DNA of 64,000 bases from an uncultured Marvinbryantia sp. (GTDB lineage Bacteria > Bacillota > Clostridia > Lachnospirales > Lachnospiraceae): assembly GCA_937915375.1 (NCBI GenBank), contig CALDMO010000018.1:1-64000 (forward strand), read 5' to 3'. The notes below the pieces were generated by a model. It saw nothing but the letters and a program-made list of their open reading frames with translations, was not told the DNA's origin and searched no databases. The position numbers and the translations under genes are program-made. Shown here one piece after another: positions 18,507 through 26,482 of the stretch. Each line of letters opens with the position of its first letter. Within the stretch, counting starts at the first letter, position 1.

Positions 18507-19355
18507 ATGTTAAAAAAGATACTGCAGGGGATGGTGGTGGGAATTGCCAATATTATTCCGGGCGTCAGCGGCGGAACAATGATGGTTGCCATGGGCCTTT
18601 ACGATAAATTGATTCACTCAATCACACATTTGAAGAGTGAATTTAAAGAAAGTATGAAGCTTCTATTGCCGATTTTCGCGGGAGCGGGTCTGGCGATTGT
18701 TCTGCTTTCACGACTTTTTGAGTTTTTGCTTTCCGAGTATCCGATCCCGACAAATTTCGCGTTTTGTGGGTTGATTGCGGGAAGTCTTCCGTTTATCCTT
18801 AAAAAGGTAAAAGGACATTCCGTCACAATTGGGAAGATGATTCCGTTTTTCATCTTTTTTGGAATTGTTATTCTTATGGCAGTATTGGGAGAGAACGACG
18901 GAAATGCCGCAGATGTAAGTTTTGGTTTTATAAATGTTTTAAAATTGTTTGGGGTAGGTATCGTTGCGGCTGCAACAATGGTTGTGCCGGGCGTCAGCGG
19001 CTCTATGATGCTGATGCTGCTTGGATATTATGATACGATTATCGAGACGATCAATGACTGTATTGACGCGCTGATCGGTTTCAATATGCCGGAACTGCTG
19101 CATACGTTTGGAATCCTGATCCCATTTGGAATCGGTATAGTGATCGGAATTTTTGCCATTGCAAAGCTGATCGAGTATATTTTCAGCAAAGCAGAACTCC
19201 ATGCTTATTACGGAATTATCGGTCTGATTCTTGCGTCTCCGATCGCGATCCTGATGAAGACGGACTGGAGCGGCGCTTCCGTACTGCTGATCGCGGTCAG
19301 TGTTGTTACTTTTGCGGCAGGATGGTTTACTGCAAGTAAATTGGGTGGAGAATAA
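18507..19355 (+). CDS. DUF368 membrane protein (PopT-type undecaprenyl phosphate translocase)
   Basis: A 282-residue polytopic protein with two internally related halves, each containing the PGVSGG/PGVSGS motif (IIPGVSGGTMM near 18 and VVPGVSGSMMLML near 158). DUF368 proteins have been shown in other bacteria to recycle undecaprenyl phosphate across the membrane for wall and surface polymer synthesis, as an alternative to DedA-family proteins. Here it is coupled to a methyltransferase gene that starts on its last base. AAAGGAG precedes the ATG. Function is by family; membrane topology by eye. Confidence 0.87.
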   Translation: MLKKILQGMVVGIANIIPGVSGGTMMVAMGLYDKLIHSITHLKSEFKESMKLLLPIFAGAGLAIVLLSRLFEFLLSEYPIPTNFAFCGLIAGSLPFILKKVKGHSVTIGKMIPFFIFFGIVILMAVLGENDGNAADVSFGFINVLKLFGVGIVAAATMVVPGVSGSMMLMLLGYYDTIIETINDCIDALIGFNMPELLHTFGILIPFGIGIVIGIFAIAKLIEYIFSKAELHAYYGIIGLILASPIAILMKTDWSGASVLLIAVSVVTFAAGWFTASKLGGE

Positions 19356-20119
19356 TGAAAGACATAGAGGAGAGTTACAGCAGTTTTGCGCAGGTATACG
19401 ATTTATTTATGAGTGAGATCCCTTATGAAATGTGGGAGCAGTATGTAAAAGAGCTTCTGCGAGAGAGAGGGATCACGGACGGGCTGGTTCTGGAGCTGGG
19501 CTGCGGAACCGGAACGTTCACGGAGCTGTTGGCGAAAGACGGCTATGATATGATCGGCGTGGATAATTCCGCTGAGATGCTGGAGACAGCAGCCTTAAAA
19601 AAAGAAAAATCTGGTCTGGATATCCTGTATTTGATGCAGGATATGCGGGAGTTTGAATTATATGGAACCGTTCGGGCGGTGGTGAGTGTCTGTGATTCAA
19701 TGAATTACATTTTGCAGGAGGATGAACTGCAGGAGGTATTTGCGTTGGTCAATAACTATCTTGATCCGGGCGGAATATTTATTTTTGATATGAAAACACC
19801 GTGGTATTACCGAGAAGTGATGGGTGACTGCGTGCTGGCTGAAAATCAGGAACAGGGCAGTTATATCTGGGAAAACGCTTACTATGAAGAAGAAATGATG
19901 AATGAGTATGATTTGACGCTGTTTATCAAGGAAGCCGACGGACGATTTTCCAGGCATCAAGAGACGCATCTGCAGCGTGCGTATGAGACAGAGACTGTCA
20001 TTGCGCTTCTGCAGGCAGCAGGACTGCAGGTTGAGGCAGTGTATGACGCGTTTACGAAGAACGTGCCGACAAAAGAAAGTGAGCGTGTGTATTTTGTAGC
20101 ACGGGAAATTCGAAAATAA
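19355..20119 (+). CDS. Class I SAM-dependent methyltransferase
   Basis: A 254-residue methyltransferase. The SAM-binding motif I is VLELGCGTGTFTELLA near 47, followed by the acidic motif MIGVDNSAEML near 68 and DMREFEL near 95. YSSFAQVYDLFMSEIPYEMWEQY at the start is typical of a broad uncharacterised Firmicute family. The ATG overlaps the TAA of the preceding DUF368 gene by one base, so the two are probably translationally coupled. Substrate unknown. Confidence 0.85.
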   Translation: MKDIEESYSSFAQVYDLFMSEIPYEMWEQYVKELLRERGITDGLVLELGCGTGTFTELLAKDGYDMIGVDNSAEMLETAALKKEKSGLDILYLMQDMREFELYGTVRAVVSVCDSMNYILQEDELQEVFALVNNYLDPGGIFIFDMKTPWYYREVMGDCVLAENQEQGSYIWENAYYEEEMMNEYDLTLFIKEADGRFSRHQETHLQRAYETETVIALLQAAGLQVEAVYDAFTKNVPTKESERVYFVAREIRK

Positions 20120-20165
20120 CAGATAAGATTCAGGCAAGGGGAGCCTTGCGGCAGGAGGAATAGAA

Positions 20166-21044
20166 ATGAACGATTATATGGTGCGTGCAACGGCAGCAGA
20201 CGGGCAGGTACGTGCGTTTGCGGCGACGACAAGAAATCTGGCAGAGGCAGCGCGCGAAGCGCATGAAACCAGTCCGGTGGCCACAGCGGCGCTTGGCAGA
20301 CTGTTGACTGCGGGCGTGATGATGGGCAGCATGATGAAAGGCGAAAAGGATGTCCTGACCTTACAGATCAAGGCGGGCGGTCCATTAAAGGGGATTACAG
20401 TGACAGCGGATTCACAGGGAAACGTGAAGGGATATGTAGGTAATCCGAATGTGGTAATTCCGGCGAACAGTAAAGGGAAACTCGATGTGGCCGGTGCAGT
20501 AGGGCCAGGCTTTTTAAATGTAATTAAGGATATGGGGCTGAAAGAACCGTACAGCGGACAGACAATGCTGCAGACTTGTGAAATTGCAGAGGATTTAACG
20601 TATTATTTTGCGACATCTGAACAGACACCGTCCGCGGTGGGCTTAGGCGTTTTAATGAACAAAGAAAATACGGTGCAGCAGGCAGGCGGTTTTATTATTC
20701 AGCTGATGCCGTTCGCGTCGGAAGAGATTATTTCCGGTTTGGAGAAAAAGCTGGCGGAAGTGACTTCGGTAACAGCAATGTTGGAAGAAGGAAAAACGCC
20801 GGAGCAGATCCTGGAACAGCTTTTAGGAGAATTTGGTCTGGAGATCAATGACACTATGCCGTGCCGTTTCCATTGCAACTGCTCAAAGGAACGTGTAGAA
20901 AAAGCCGTTATCAGTATCGGAAAAAAAGATTTGAAGGAAATGATCGTGGATGGGAAGCCGATTGAGGTGAACTGCCATTTCTGCAATCAACATTATCAGT
21001 TCACGGTGGAAGAATTAAAAGAAATGCTTAAGGCGGCATTGTAA
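20166..21044 (+). CDS. hslO: Hsp33 redox-regulated chaperone
   Basis: A holdase chaperone switched on by oxidation. 292 residues. The N-terminal domain starts DYMVRATAADGQVRAFAATT, with GRLLTAGVMMGSMMKG near 46. The C-terminal zinc centre has the four cysteines of the CxC...CxxC pattern, seen as HCNCSKERVEKA near 238-240 and CHFCNQHYQF near 271-274. GCAGGAGG precedes the ATG. The following nadE starts nine bases after the stop. Confidence 0.95.
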   Translation: MNDYMVRATAADGQVRAFAATTRNLAEAAREAHETSPVATAALGRLLTAGVMMGSMMKGEKDVLTLQIKAGGPLKGITVTADSQGNVKGYVGNPNVVIPANSKGKLDVAGAVGPGFLNVIKDMGLKEPYSGQTMLQTCEIAEDLTYYFATSEQTPSAVGLGVLMNKENTVQQAGGFIIQLMPFASEEIISGLEKKLAEVTSVTAMLEEGKTPEQILEQLLGEFGLEINDTMPCRFHCNCSKERVEKAVISIGKKDLKEMIVDGKPIEVNCHFCNQHYQFTVEELKEMLKAAL

Positions 21045-21053
21045 GGAGGAACG

Positions 21054-22973
21054 ATGGAGCACGGATTTATAAAGGTAGCGGCAGTTACGCCGGATGTGAG
21101 GGTGGCAGACTGTATTTATAATACCGAAGAGACTTGTAAAAAGATGAAGGAAGCGGCACAGGCCGGGGCAAAGATTATTGTTTTTCCGGAATTGAATATT
21201 ACCGCATATACCTGCGGAGATCTGTTTTTTCAGGATGCGCTTTTGCGTGCGGCAAAACAGGGACTTTCGCGTATTGTGCGCGAGTCGGCTGGTCTTGACG
21301 CTCTGATTTTTGTCGGTCTTCCATGGGAAAAGGATGGAAAGTTGTATAACGTAGCGGCCGCCGCGGCGCATGGAAAGCTGTTGGGCGTAGTGCCGAAACA
21401 GCATTTGCCGAATTATGCGGAATTTTATGAAGCGCGGCAGTTTGCGGCAGGAGATACAGCGGTTTCAACCGTAGAATTTAACGGAGAAGAAGTACCGTTT
21501 GGCGCAAATCTCTTGTTTGAGTGCGCCGATGTGAACGGTCTGTTAGTTGCGGCGGAAATTTGTGAAGATTTTTGGGTTCCGAATCCTCCGAGTATTTCCC
21601 ATGCGCTGGCCGGAGCAACCGTGATTGTGAATCTGTCAGCCAGTGACGAGAAGGTTGGTAAAAATGATCTGCGAAGACTCCTAGTATCGAACCAGTCCGC
21701 GCGTCTGGTATGCGGCTATATTTATGCGAGCGCCGGATGCGGTGAATCGACAACAGATCTGGTCTTTGGCGGTCACAAGCTGATTGCGGAAAAAGGCAGC
21801 GTACTGGCAGATTCTACTCCGTTTAAAGAGGAAATTTGCTGTACGGAGATCGATGTGCAGAAGCTGTGCGCGGAGCGCCGCAAAATGAGTACGTTTTGTC
21901 AGCAGGGGATGGAGAAGTATGTAAAAGTACCGTTCCATCTGAATGTACAGACAACAGAATTGACGCGAGAAATTTTAAAACATCCGTTTGTACCGGAAAA
22001 TGTGACAGAACGCGGAAAACGATGTGAGGAGATTTTTCAGATACAGGCAATGGGCCTGAGAAAACGTTTGCAGCATACTGGGTGTCGCTCAATGGTGATC
22101 GGTATTTCCGGTGGACTTGACTCGACTTTGGCGCTGCTAGTTGCGGCAAAGGCGGCAGATATACTGGAGTTGCCGAGAACTTCTATTCTGGCGGTGACGA
22201 TGCCTTGTTTTGGAACAACCGACCGTACCTATCGAAATGCCTGTGAGCTTGCTAAAAAGCTGGGCACGGTATTAAAAGAAGTGAATATCAAAGAGGCGGT
22301 GAGCCTGCACTTTAAAGATATCGGGCAGGATCCGGATAACCATGATGTGACATACGAAAATGGTCAGGCGAGAGAGCGCACACAAGTGTTGATGGATCTG
22401 GCAAATCAGACTGGCGGTATGGTGATCGGAACCGGAGATCTTTCCGAACTTGTGCTTGGATGGGCAACTTATAACGGCGACCATATGTCGATGTACAGTG
22501 TGAACAGTTCCGTTCCGAAAACGCTGGTGCGTCATTTAGTGCAGTATTATGCGGATACCTGCGGTGACGAAGCACTGGAGCAGGTGCTGCTCGATGTGCT
22601 TGCCACGCCGGTCAGCCCGGAACTGCTCCCGCCCAAGGACGGCGTGATCGCGCAGAAGACAGAGGATCTTGTCGGTCCATATGAGCTGCACGATTTTTTC
22701 CTCTACCGCGTGCTGCGTTTCGGAGAAATGCCGTCCAAGGTGTATCGGCTGGCATGTCATGCATTTGCGGGAACTTACGAAAAAGAAACGATCCTGCATT
22801 GGCTGAAGAAATTCTATAGCAGATTTTTTTCTCAGCAGTTTAAGCGTTCCTGTCTGCCGGACGGACCGAAAGTCGGCAGTGTCGCTGTTTCACCGCGCGG
22901 AGATCTGCGTATGCCGAGTGATGCGTGCGCAGCAGTCTGGATGCAGGATCTGGAGGAAAATTGTCATGCCTGA
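21054..22973 (+). CDS. nadE: Glutamine-dependent NAD+ synthetase
   Basis: Makes NAD from deamido-NAD, ATP and glutamine. 639 residues. The N-terminal nitrilase-type amidase has its triad in FPELNITAYTCGD (Glu), KQHLPNYAEFYEARQF (Lys) and AEICEDFWVP (Cys); the C-terminal ligase begins with the PP-loop ISGGLDSTLALL near 352. The usual VIGTGDLSE and LGWATYNGDHMSMY segments are present. AAGGAGG precedes the ATG directly after hslO. The 3' end overlaps the convergent gene by 10 bases. Confidence 0.95.
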   Translation: MEHGFIKVAAVTPDVRVADCIYNTEETCKKMKEAAQAGAKIIVFPELNITAYTCGDLFFQDALLRAAKQGLSRIVRESAGLDALIFVGLPWEKDGKLYNVAAAAAHGKLLGVVPKQHLPNYAEFYEARQFAAGDTAVSTVEFNGEEVPFGANLLFECADVNGLLVAAEICEDFWVPNPPSISHALAGATVIVNLSASDEKVGKNDLRRLLVSNQSARLVCGYIYASAGCGESTTDLVFGGHKLIAEKGSVLADSTPFKEEICCTEIDVQKLCAERRKMSTFCQQGMEKYVKVPFHLNVQTTELTREILKHPFVPENVTERGKRCEEIFQIQAMGLRKRLQHTGCRSMVIGISGGLDSTLALLVAAKAADILELPRTSILAVTMPCFGTTDRTYRNACELAKKLGTVLKEVNIKEAVSLHFKDIGQDPDNHDVTYENGQARERTQVLMDLANQTGGMVIGTGDLSELVLGWATYNGDHMSMYSVNSSVPKTLVRHLVQYYADTCGDEALEQVLLDVLATPVSPELLPPKDGVIAQKTEDLVGPYELHDFFLYRVLRFGEMPSKVYRLACHAFAGTYEKETILHWLKKFYSRFFSQQFKRSCLPDGPKVGSVAVSPRGDLRMPSDACAAVWMQDLEENCHA

Positions 22974-23401
22974 CGTGCCAGATCGAGTGCGTTTTCAATC
23001 GCCCGCAGCAGCATCTGCGACGTATACTGACTGGCCTCTTCATAATAGATTTCTTTGGTAGATTGGGCGTCACAGATCTGCACGGCCAGCTTTTCCAGAG
23101 CCGGTTCCATTAATGGAAGTGCGGCAGCGGCCGTTTCGCTTAAGTTTACCAGAGAAATGCTGTTGATGTGATCCCGGTCTACGCGTACCTGCAGGTCCAT
23201 CACGTTGTTATTGAGCGTGATGGACGTGGTGTAAACGCCCGGTTGATACAGTTTTTTCTGGGAAGATGGATTGGCAGTCGCGCCGCCCGGACGGAACATC
23301 ATCACCATTAAAATGAGAAAGATGATGGCAAACGCAGCGAAAATGGCCGTATAGATCAACTCCCGCTTTTTCATAATAATAATTTTGGTTTTAGAACTCA
23401 T
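22964..23401 (-). CDS. Membrane-anchored small protein, distant FMN-binding-like fold
   Basis: A 145-residue protein with one N-terminal membrane helix (about residues 14-36) and an extracytoplasmic domain. The domain reads PGVYTTSITL, then VRVDRDHINSISLVNLSET, then an alpha segment and ASQYTSQMLLRAIENALDLA. This order and spacing look like the FMN_bind domain (GxYxG..., V.V..GkI..I, SGATxTS..v..Av..AL), but the flavinylation motif SGAT-S/T is replaced by EASQYTS, so covalent FMN is doubtful. Start at 23401 has GGAG six bases upstream. It is the only minus-strand gene in this region and converges on nadE. Unrecognised function. Confidence 0.7.
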   Translation of the reverse strand: MSSKTKIIIMKKRELIYTAIFAAFAIIFLILMVMMFRPGGATANPSSQKKLYQPGVYTTSITLNNNVMDLQVRVDRDHINSISLVNLSETAAAALPLMEPALEKLAVQICDAQSTKEIYYEEASQYTSQMLLRAIENALDLARQA

Positions 23402-23485
23402 GGAATACTCCGCAGCTATGTATTTGTACAGTCTATGCAGAGAAGAGACGGAAGATGCCGCAAATGCGACCAGACTCAGGCGGAG

Positions 23486-23507
23486 AATCCTGTTTGCAGG
23501 ATTTTTT
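23486..23507 (+). terminator. Terminator-like hairpin in the degV leader
   Basis: AATCCTG (23486-23492) pairs with CAGGATT (23497-23503) around TTTG, followed by TTTT. It lies in the gap between the divergent genes, 45 bases before degV. No coding sequence precedes it, so it may be an attenuator or end a short transcript. Confidence 0.5.
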
Positions 23508-23551
23508 CAATTGACAACAAAAAAGATCTAACAGCAAGGAGGTTACATACA

Positions 23552-24427
23552 ATGAGCAATTATGTAGTTACAACGGATACATCGGCAGATCTGCCGGAGC
23601 AGTACTATCGGGAACATCAGATGACGGTGATGTCACTTTCCTGCATCCTAGACGGAGAAACTTATGCGCGCGGCGCAAAGGAGCTTAGCACGGCGGAATT
23701 TTACGCTAAGATGCGTGAAGGGAAAATGCCGACGACCTCACAGGTAAATCCGGAACAGGCAAAGCAAATATTCGAACCGCTTATAAAAGAGGGAAAGGAT
23801 ATTCTGCATATTGCATTTTCCAGTGGTTTAAGCGGTACCTGCGGCAGCGCGAGAATTGCGGCGGAGGATTTGATGGAGGAATATCCGGAACGCAAAATCA
23901 TTGTGATAGATTCTCTTTGCGCCTCATTAGGTCAGGGACTTCTGGTACACAAAACACTGGAAAAACAGAAAGAAGGACTGACGCTGGAGGAACTGGCGGC
24001 GTGGTGTGAAGAAATGAAAATGCACATCATCCATAGTTTTACTGTGGACGATCTGTTTCATTTGTACCGTGGCGGGCGTGTGTCCAAAGCGGCAGCCGTG
24101 ATTGGTACGATGATCCAATTAAAACCGGTGCTTCATGTCAATAATGAGGGAAAGCTGATTCCGCTTTCTAAGGTGCGCAGCAGAAAGAAATCGCTGCAGG
24201 CGCTTGTTGCGGCAATGGAGACAAGACAGGGCAGTTTTGCAGATAAAAACGATATCGTCTTTATCAGTCACGGAGACTGCGAGGAAGACGCTGAGTATGT
24301 GAAAACGCTGGTGGAGGAAAAATTTGGGATTCACAAGTTTATCATTTCTCCGGTAGGAAATGTGATCGGTGCGCATTCTGGTCCCGGTACACTGGCGCTG
24401 TTCTTTTTGGGTGATAATAGAGAATAA
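23552..24427 (+). CDS. DegV-family fatty-acid-binding protein
   Basis: A 291-residue DegV/FakB-type protein. The family binds a fatty acid and presents it to the kinase FakA for incorporation into phospholipid. Motifs: TTDTSADLPEQY at the start, TTSQVNPEQ near 63, IAFSSGLSGTCGSA near 91, and GGRVSKAAAVIG near 174. Start chosen at ATG 23552, with CAAGGAGG nine bases upstream; the open frame extends 39 codons upstream through non-family sequence. No fakA is in the window. A terminator follows the stop. Confidence 0.92.
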   Translation: MSNYVVTTDTSADLPEQYYREHQMTVMSLSCILDGETYARGAKELSTAEFYAKMREGKMPTTSQVNPEQAKQIFEPLIKEGKDILHIAFSSGLSGTCGSARIAAEDLMEEYPERKIIVIDSLCASLGQGLLVHKTLEKQKEGLTLEELAAWCEEMKMHIIHSFTVDDLFHLYRGGRVSKAAAVIGTMIQLKPVLHVNNEGKLIPLSKVRSRKKSLQALVAAMETRQGSFADKNDIVFISHGDCEEDAEYVKTLVEEKFGIHKFIISPVGNVIGAHSGPGTLALFFLGDNRE

Positions 24428-24433
24428 TCGGAA

Positions 24434-24478
24434 TTCCTTTGGGGAACACTGGAAACAGGAACCCAAAGGAGTTTTTTT
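24434..24478 (+). terminator. degV terminator whose 3' arm contains the spoVAF ribosome site
   Basis: A 10-bp stem pairs 24434-24443 with 24462-24471, followed by seven T (24472-24478). The T run ends exactly at the ATG of the next gene. AAAGGAG (24465-24471), the only ribosome site for that gene, lies in the 3' arm. Confidence 0.8.
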
Positions 24479-25882
24479 ATGGAAAAAAATATTACAACTA
24501 CGCTTTATGAAAATATGGAATATTTTCATAACAAACTGAATCTTTCAAAGAACTTTGATGTGATCTGCCGAATGCTGACTGTGGGCGACCGTCCGGCGTG
24601 TATTTATTTTGTGGATGGGTTTGTCAAAGACGACATTATGGAAAAACTGCTGGAATTTTTTTATTCCATTACACCGGAGGATCTGCCGGAAACGAGTAGA
24701 GGATTAAACCAGAATTATATTCCTTATGTGGAGGTGGATCTGCTGGAGAGCAAAGAGGATATTTTGACAGCAATTTTATCCGGTGTGGTCTGTCTGTTTA
24801 TTGATGGCTATGCAAAAAGTTTTGCCATCGATTGCCGTACCTATCCGATGCGCAGCGTAGACGAGCCGAGCAAGGATAAAACTTTGCGCGGTTCGCGCGA
24901 TGGATTTGTCGAAACGGTTGTTTTTAATACGGCGCTGATCCGCCGCCGTATCCGCAGTCCCCAATTGGTTATGGAAATGTTTCAGGCAGGCAAAAGTTCC
25001 AGAAGTGATATTGTACTGAGCTATATGAGCGACCGCGCCGATATGGGACTGGTAGAAAATCTGCGCAAGAAGCTGCAGTCGATCACTTTGGATGCTTTGC
25101 CGATGAATCAGGAAAGTTTGGTAGAGGCGATCTACAAACGAAAATGGTTTAATCCGTTTCCTAAATTTAAGTATACGGAACGTCCGGATACGGCGGCGGC
25201 CAGTCTTTTGGAAGGAAAGATTGCGATTCTTGTGGATAACGCGCCGACCGCGATCCTGCTTCCGGCGACCTTATTTGATGTTCTGGAGGAGGCAGACGAC
25301 TATTACTTTCCGCCGGTGACGGCCACCTATCTGCGCTTTTCCAGGTTTATTATCGCGGTGCTGTCGCTTCTTCTGACACCAGTCTGGCTGCTGCTGATTC
25401 AAAATCCGGCATGGATACCGGAATGGCTTTCGTTTATCCTGATTGCGGATCAGACGTATGTTCCGGCGCTTCTGCAGCTTTTGATGCTGGAATTTGCGAT
25501 TGACGGACTGAAGCTGGCCTCCGTCAATACGCCGCAAACCTTATCGACGCCTTTAAGTGTGATCGCCGGTATTGTAGTGGGTGAATTTGCAGTAAAATCT
25601 GGCTGGTTTAATGCAGAAGCAATGCTGTATATGGCCTTTGTGGCGATTGCCAATTATACCCAATCTAATTTTGAACTTGGTTATGCATTAAAATTTATGC
25701 GTCTGATTTTGCTTTTGTTGGTCGGATTATTCAATGGCTGGGGATTTGCGGCAGGACTTCTGATTTCTATTTGCATGATTGCTTTTAACCGTACGATCGC
25801 AGGCGGCAGTTATCTGTATCCTTTATTTCCATTTCATGGAAAAGAGCTGATAAGAAGACTTTTCCGTACGCGCGCTGAATAA
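24479..25882 (+). CDS. spoVAF: SpoVAF/GerA-family spore membrane protein
   Basis: A 467-residue GerA-family protein most like SpoVAF, a spore inner-membrane protein that with its partner augments germination. The N-terminal soluble domain carries GDRPACIYFVDGFVKDD, LSGVVCLFIDGY and RGSRDGFVETVVFNTALIRRRIR, followed by KIAILVDNAPTAILLP. About five membrane segments follow from residue 285 on, ending PLFPFHGKELIRRLF. In other spore formers spoVAF lies at the end of the spoVA operon; here it stands alone after degV, so spoVA genes must lie elsewhere or be absent. Its ribosome site is buried in the degV terminator stem. Confidence 0.88.
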   Translation: MEKNITTTLYENMEYFHNKLNLSKNFDVICRMLTVGDRPACIYFVDGFVKDDIMEKLLEFFYSITPEDLPETSRGLNQNYIPYVEVDLLESKEDILTAILSGVVCLFIDGYAKSFAIDCRTYPMRSVDEPSKDKTLRGSRDGFVETVVFNTALIRRRIRSPQLVMEMFQAGKSSRSDIVLSYMSDRADMGLVENLRKKLQSITLDALPMNQESLVEAIYKRKWFNPFPKFKYTERPDTAAASLLEGKIAILVDNAPTAILLPATLFDVLEEADDYYFPPVTATYLRFSRFIIAVLSLLLTPVWLLLIQNPAWIPEWLSFILIADQTYVPALLQLLMLEFAIDGLKLASVNTPQTLSTPLSVIAGIVVGEFAVKSGWFNAEAMLYMAFVAIANYTQSNFELGYALKFMRLILLLLVGLFNGWGFAAGLLISICMIAFNRTIAGGSYLYPLFPFHGKELIRRLFRTRAE

Positions 25883-25956
25883 TCTGTCTGCAAATAAGAG
25901 ATATTATTAACGGGAGCAAATGAATATCCAGAAATACGGTAAAGGAGAATGTGACC

Positions 25957-26421
25957 ATGAAGACGATGAGAAAAAAAGCAGCGGCTTTGTTTTTGACAGT
26001 TTGCGCATGTACGATGCTGGCAGGCTGCGGAAACAGAGACAACAACGCGGCAACGGAAAAAACAGCTACCACAAAGGAAACGACTGCGTCGGATAAAAAC
26101 GCAGATGGAAACAATGCAAACGCGCAGTCCACATCGAAAAAGAAAACCACGGGAAGAAATAGTACGGTGAATGGAAAAGCAACAGGAAATAAGACGGCCA
26201 GAAACCGCACTGCGGCGGATGACGATATGGTGAACAGCGCAACTTCCGGCCGTGAAACGAATGCAGACGGAACCTATCGTGAGAGCGGTATGGAAGAAAT
26301 CGGCGAGGGTGTCGGAGAAGTAGGAGAAGGCATTATCCACGGTGCAGAGGATATTGTCGATGATATTACCGGAAATGGACCGGCAGAAAGAAATAAGGAA
26401 AGCGACAGAAATGATCGTTAA
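25957..26421 (+). CDS. Small lipoprotein with Thr/Asn/Lys-rich linker
   Basis: A 154-residue predicted lipoprotein. A signal sequence of about 20 residues ends in the lipobox LAGC, then a long Asn/Thr/Lys-rich, probably disordered stretch (about 24-90) and a short acidic amphipathic tail rich in EIGEGVGEVGEG. No recognised domain. Start set at ATG 25957, nine bases after AAAGGAG; GTG 25951 is too close to it. It follows spoVAF by 74 bases, and its tail could be a small membrane- or coat-associated segment. A spore role is only suggested by position. Confidence 0.75.
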   Translation: MKTMRKKAAALFLTVCACTMLAGCGNRDNNAATEKTATTKETTASDKNADGNNANAQSTSKKKTTGRNSTVNGKATGNKTARNRTAADDDMVNSATSGRETNADGTYRESGMEEIGEGVGEVGEGIIHGAEDIVDDITGNGPAERNKESDRNDR

Positions 26422-26430
26422 AAATGAAAA

Positions 26431-26468
26431 AAATTGCGGCGGCTGCCATCAGGCAGCTGTCGCAATTT
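26431..26468. terminator. Bidirectional terminator between convergent genes
   Basis: AAATTGCG (26431-26438) pairs with CGCAATTT (26461-26468), with an inner stem GGCTGCC/GGCAGC. A-rich on the left and T-containing on the right, it can serve both the lipoprotein gene and the convergent araC gene. Confidence 0.7.
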
Positions 26469-26482
26469 ACATAAAGAATCTT

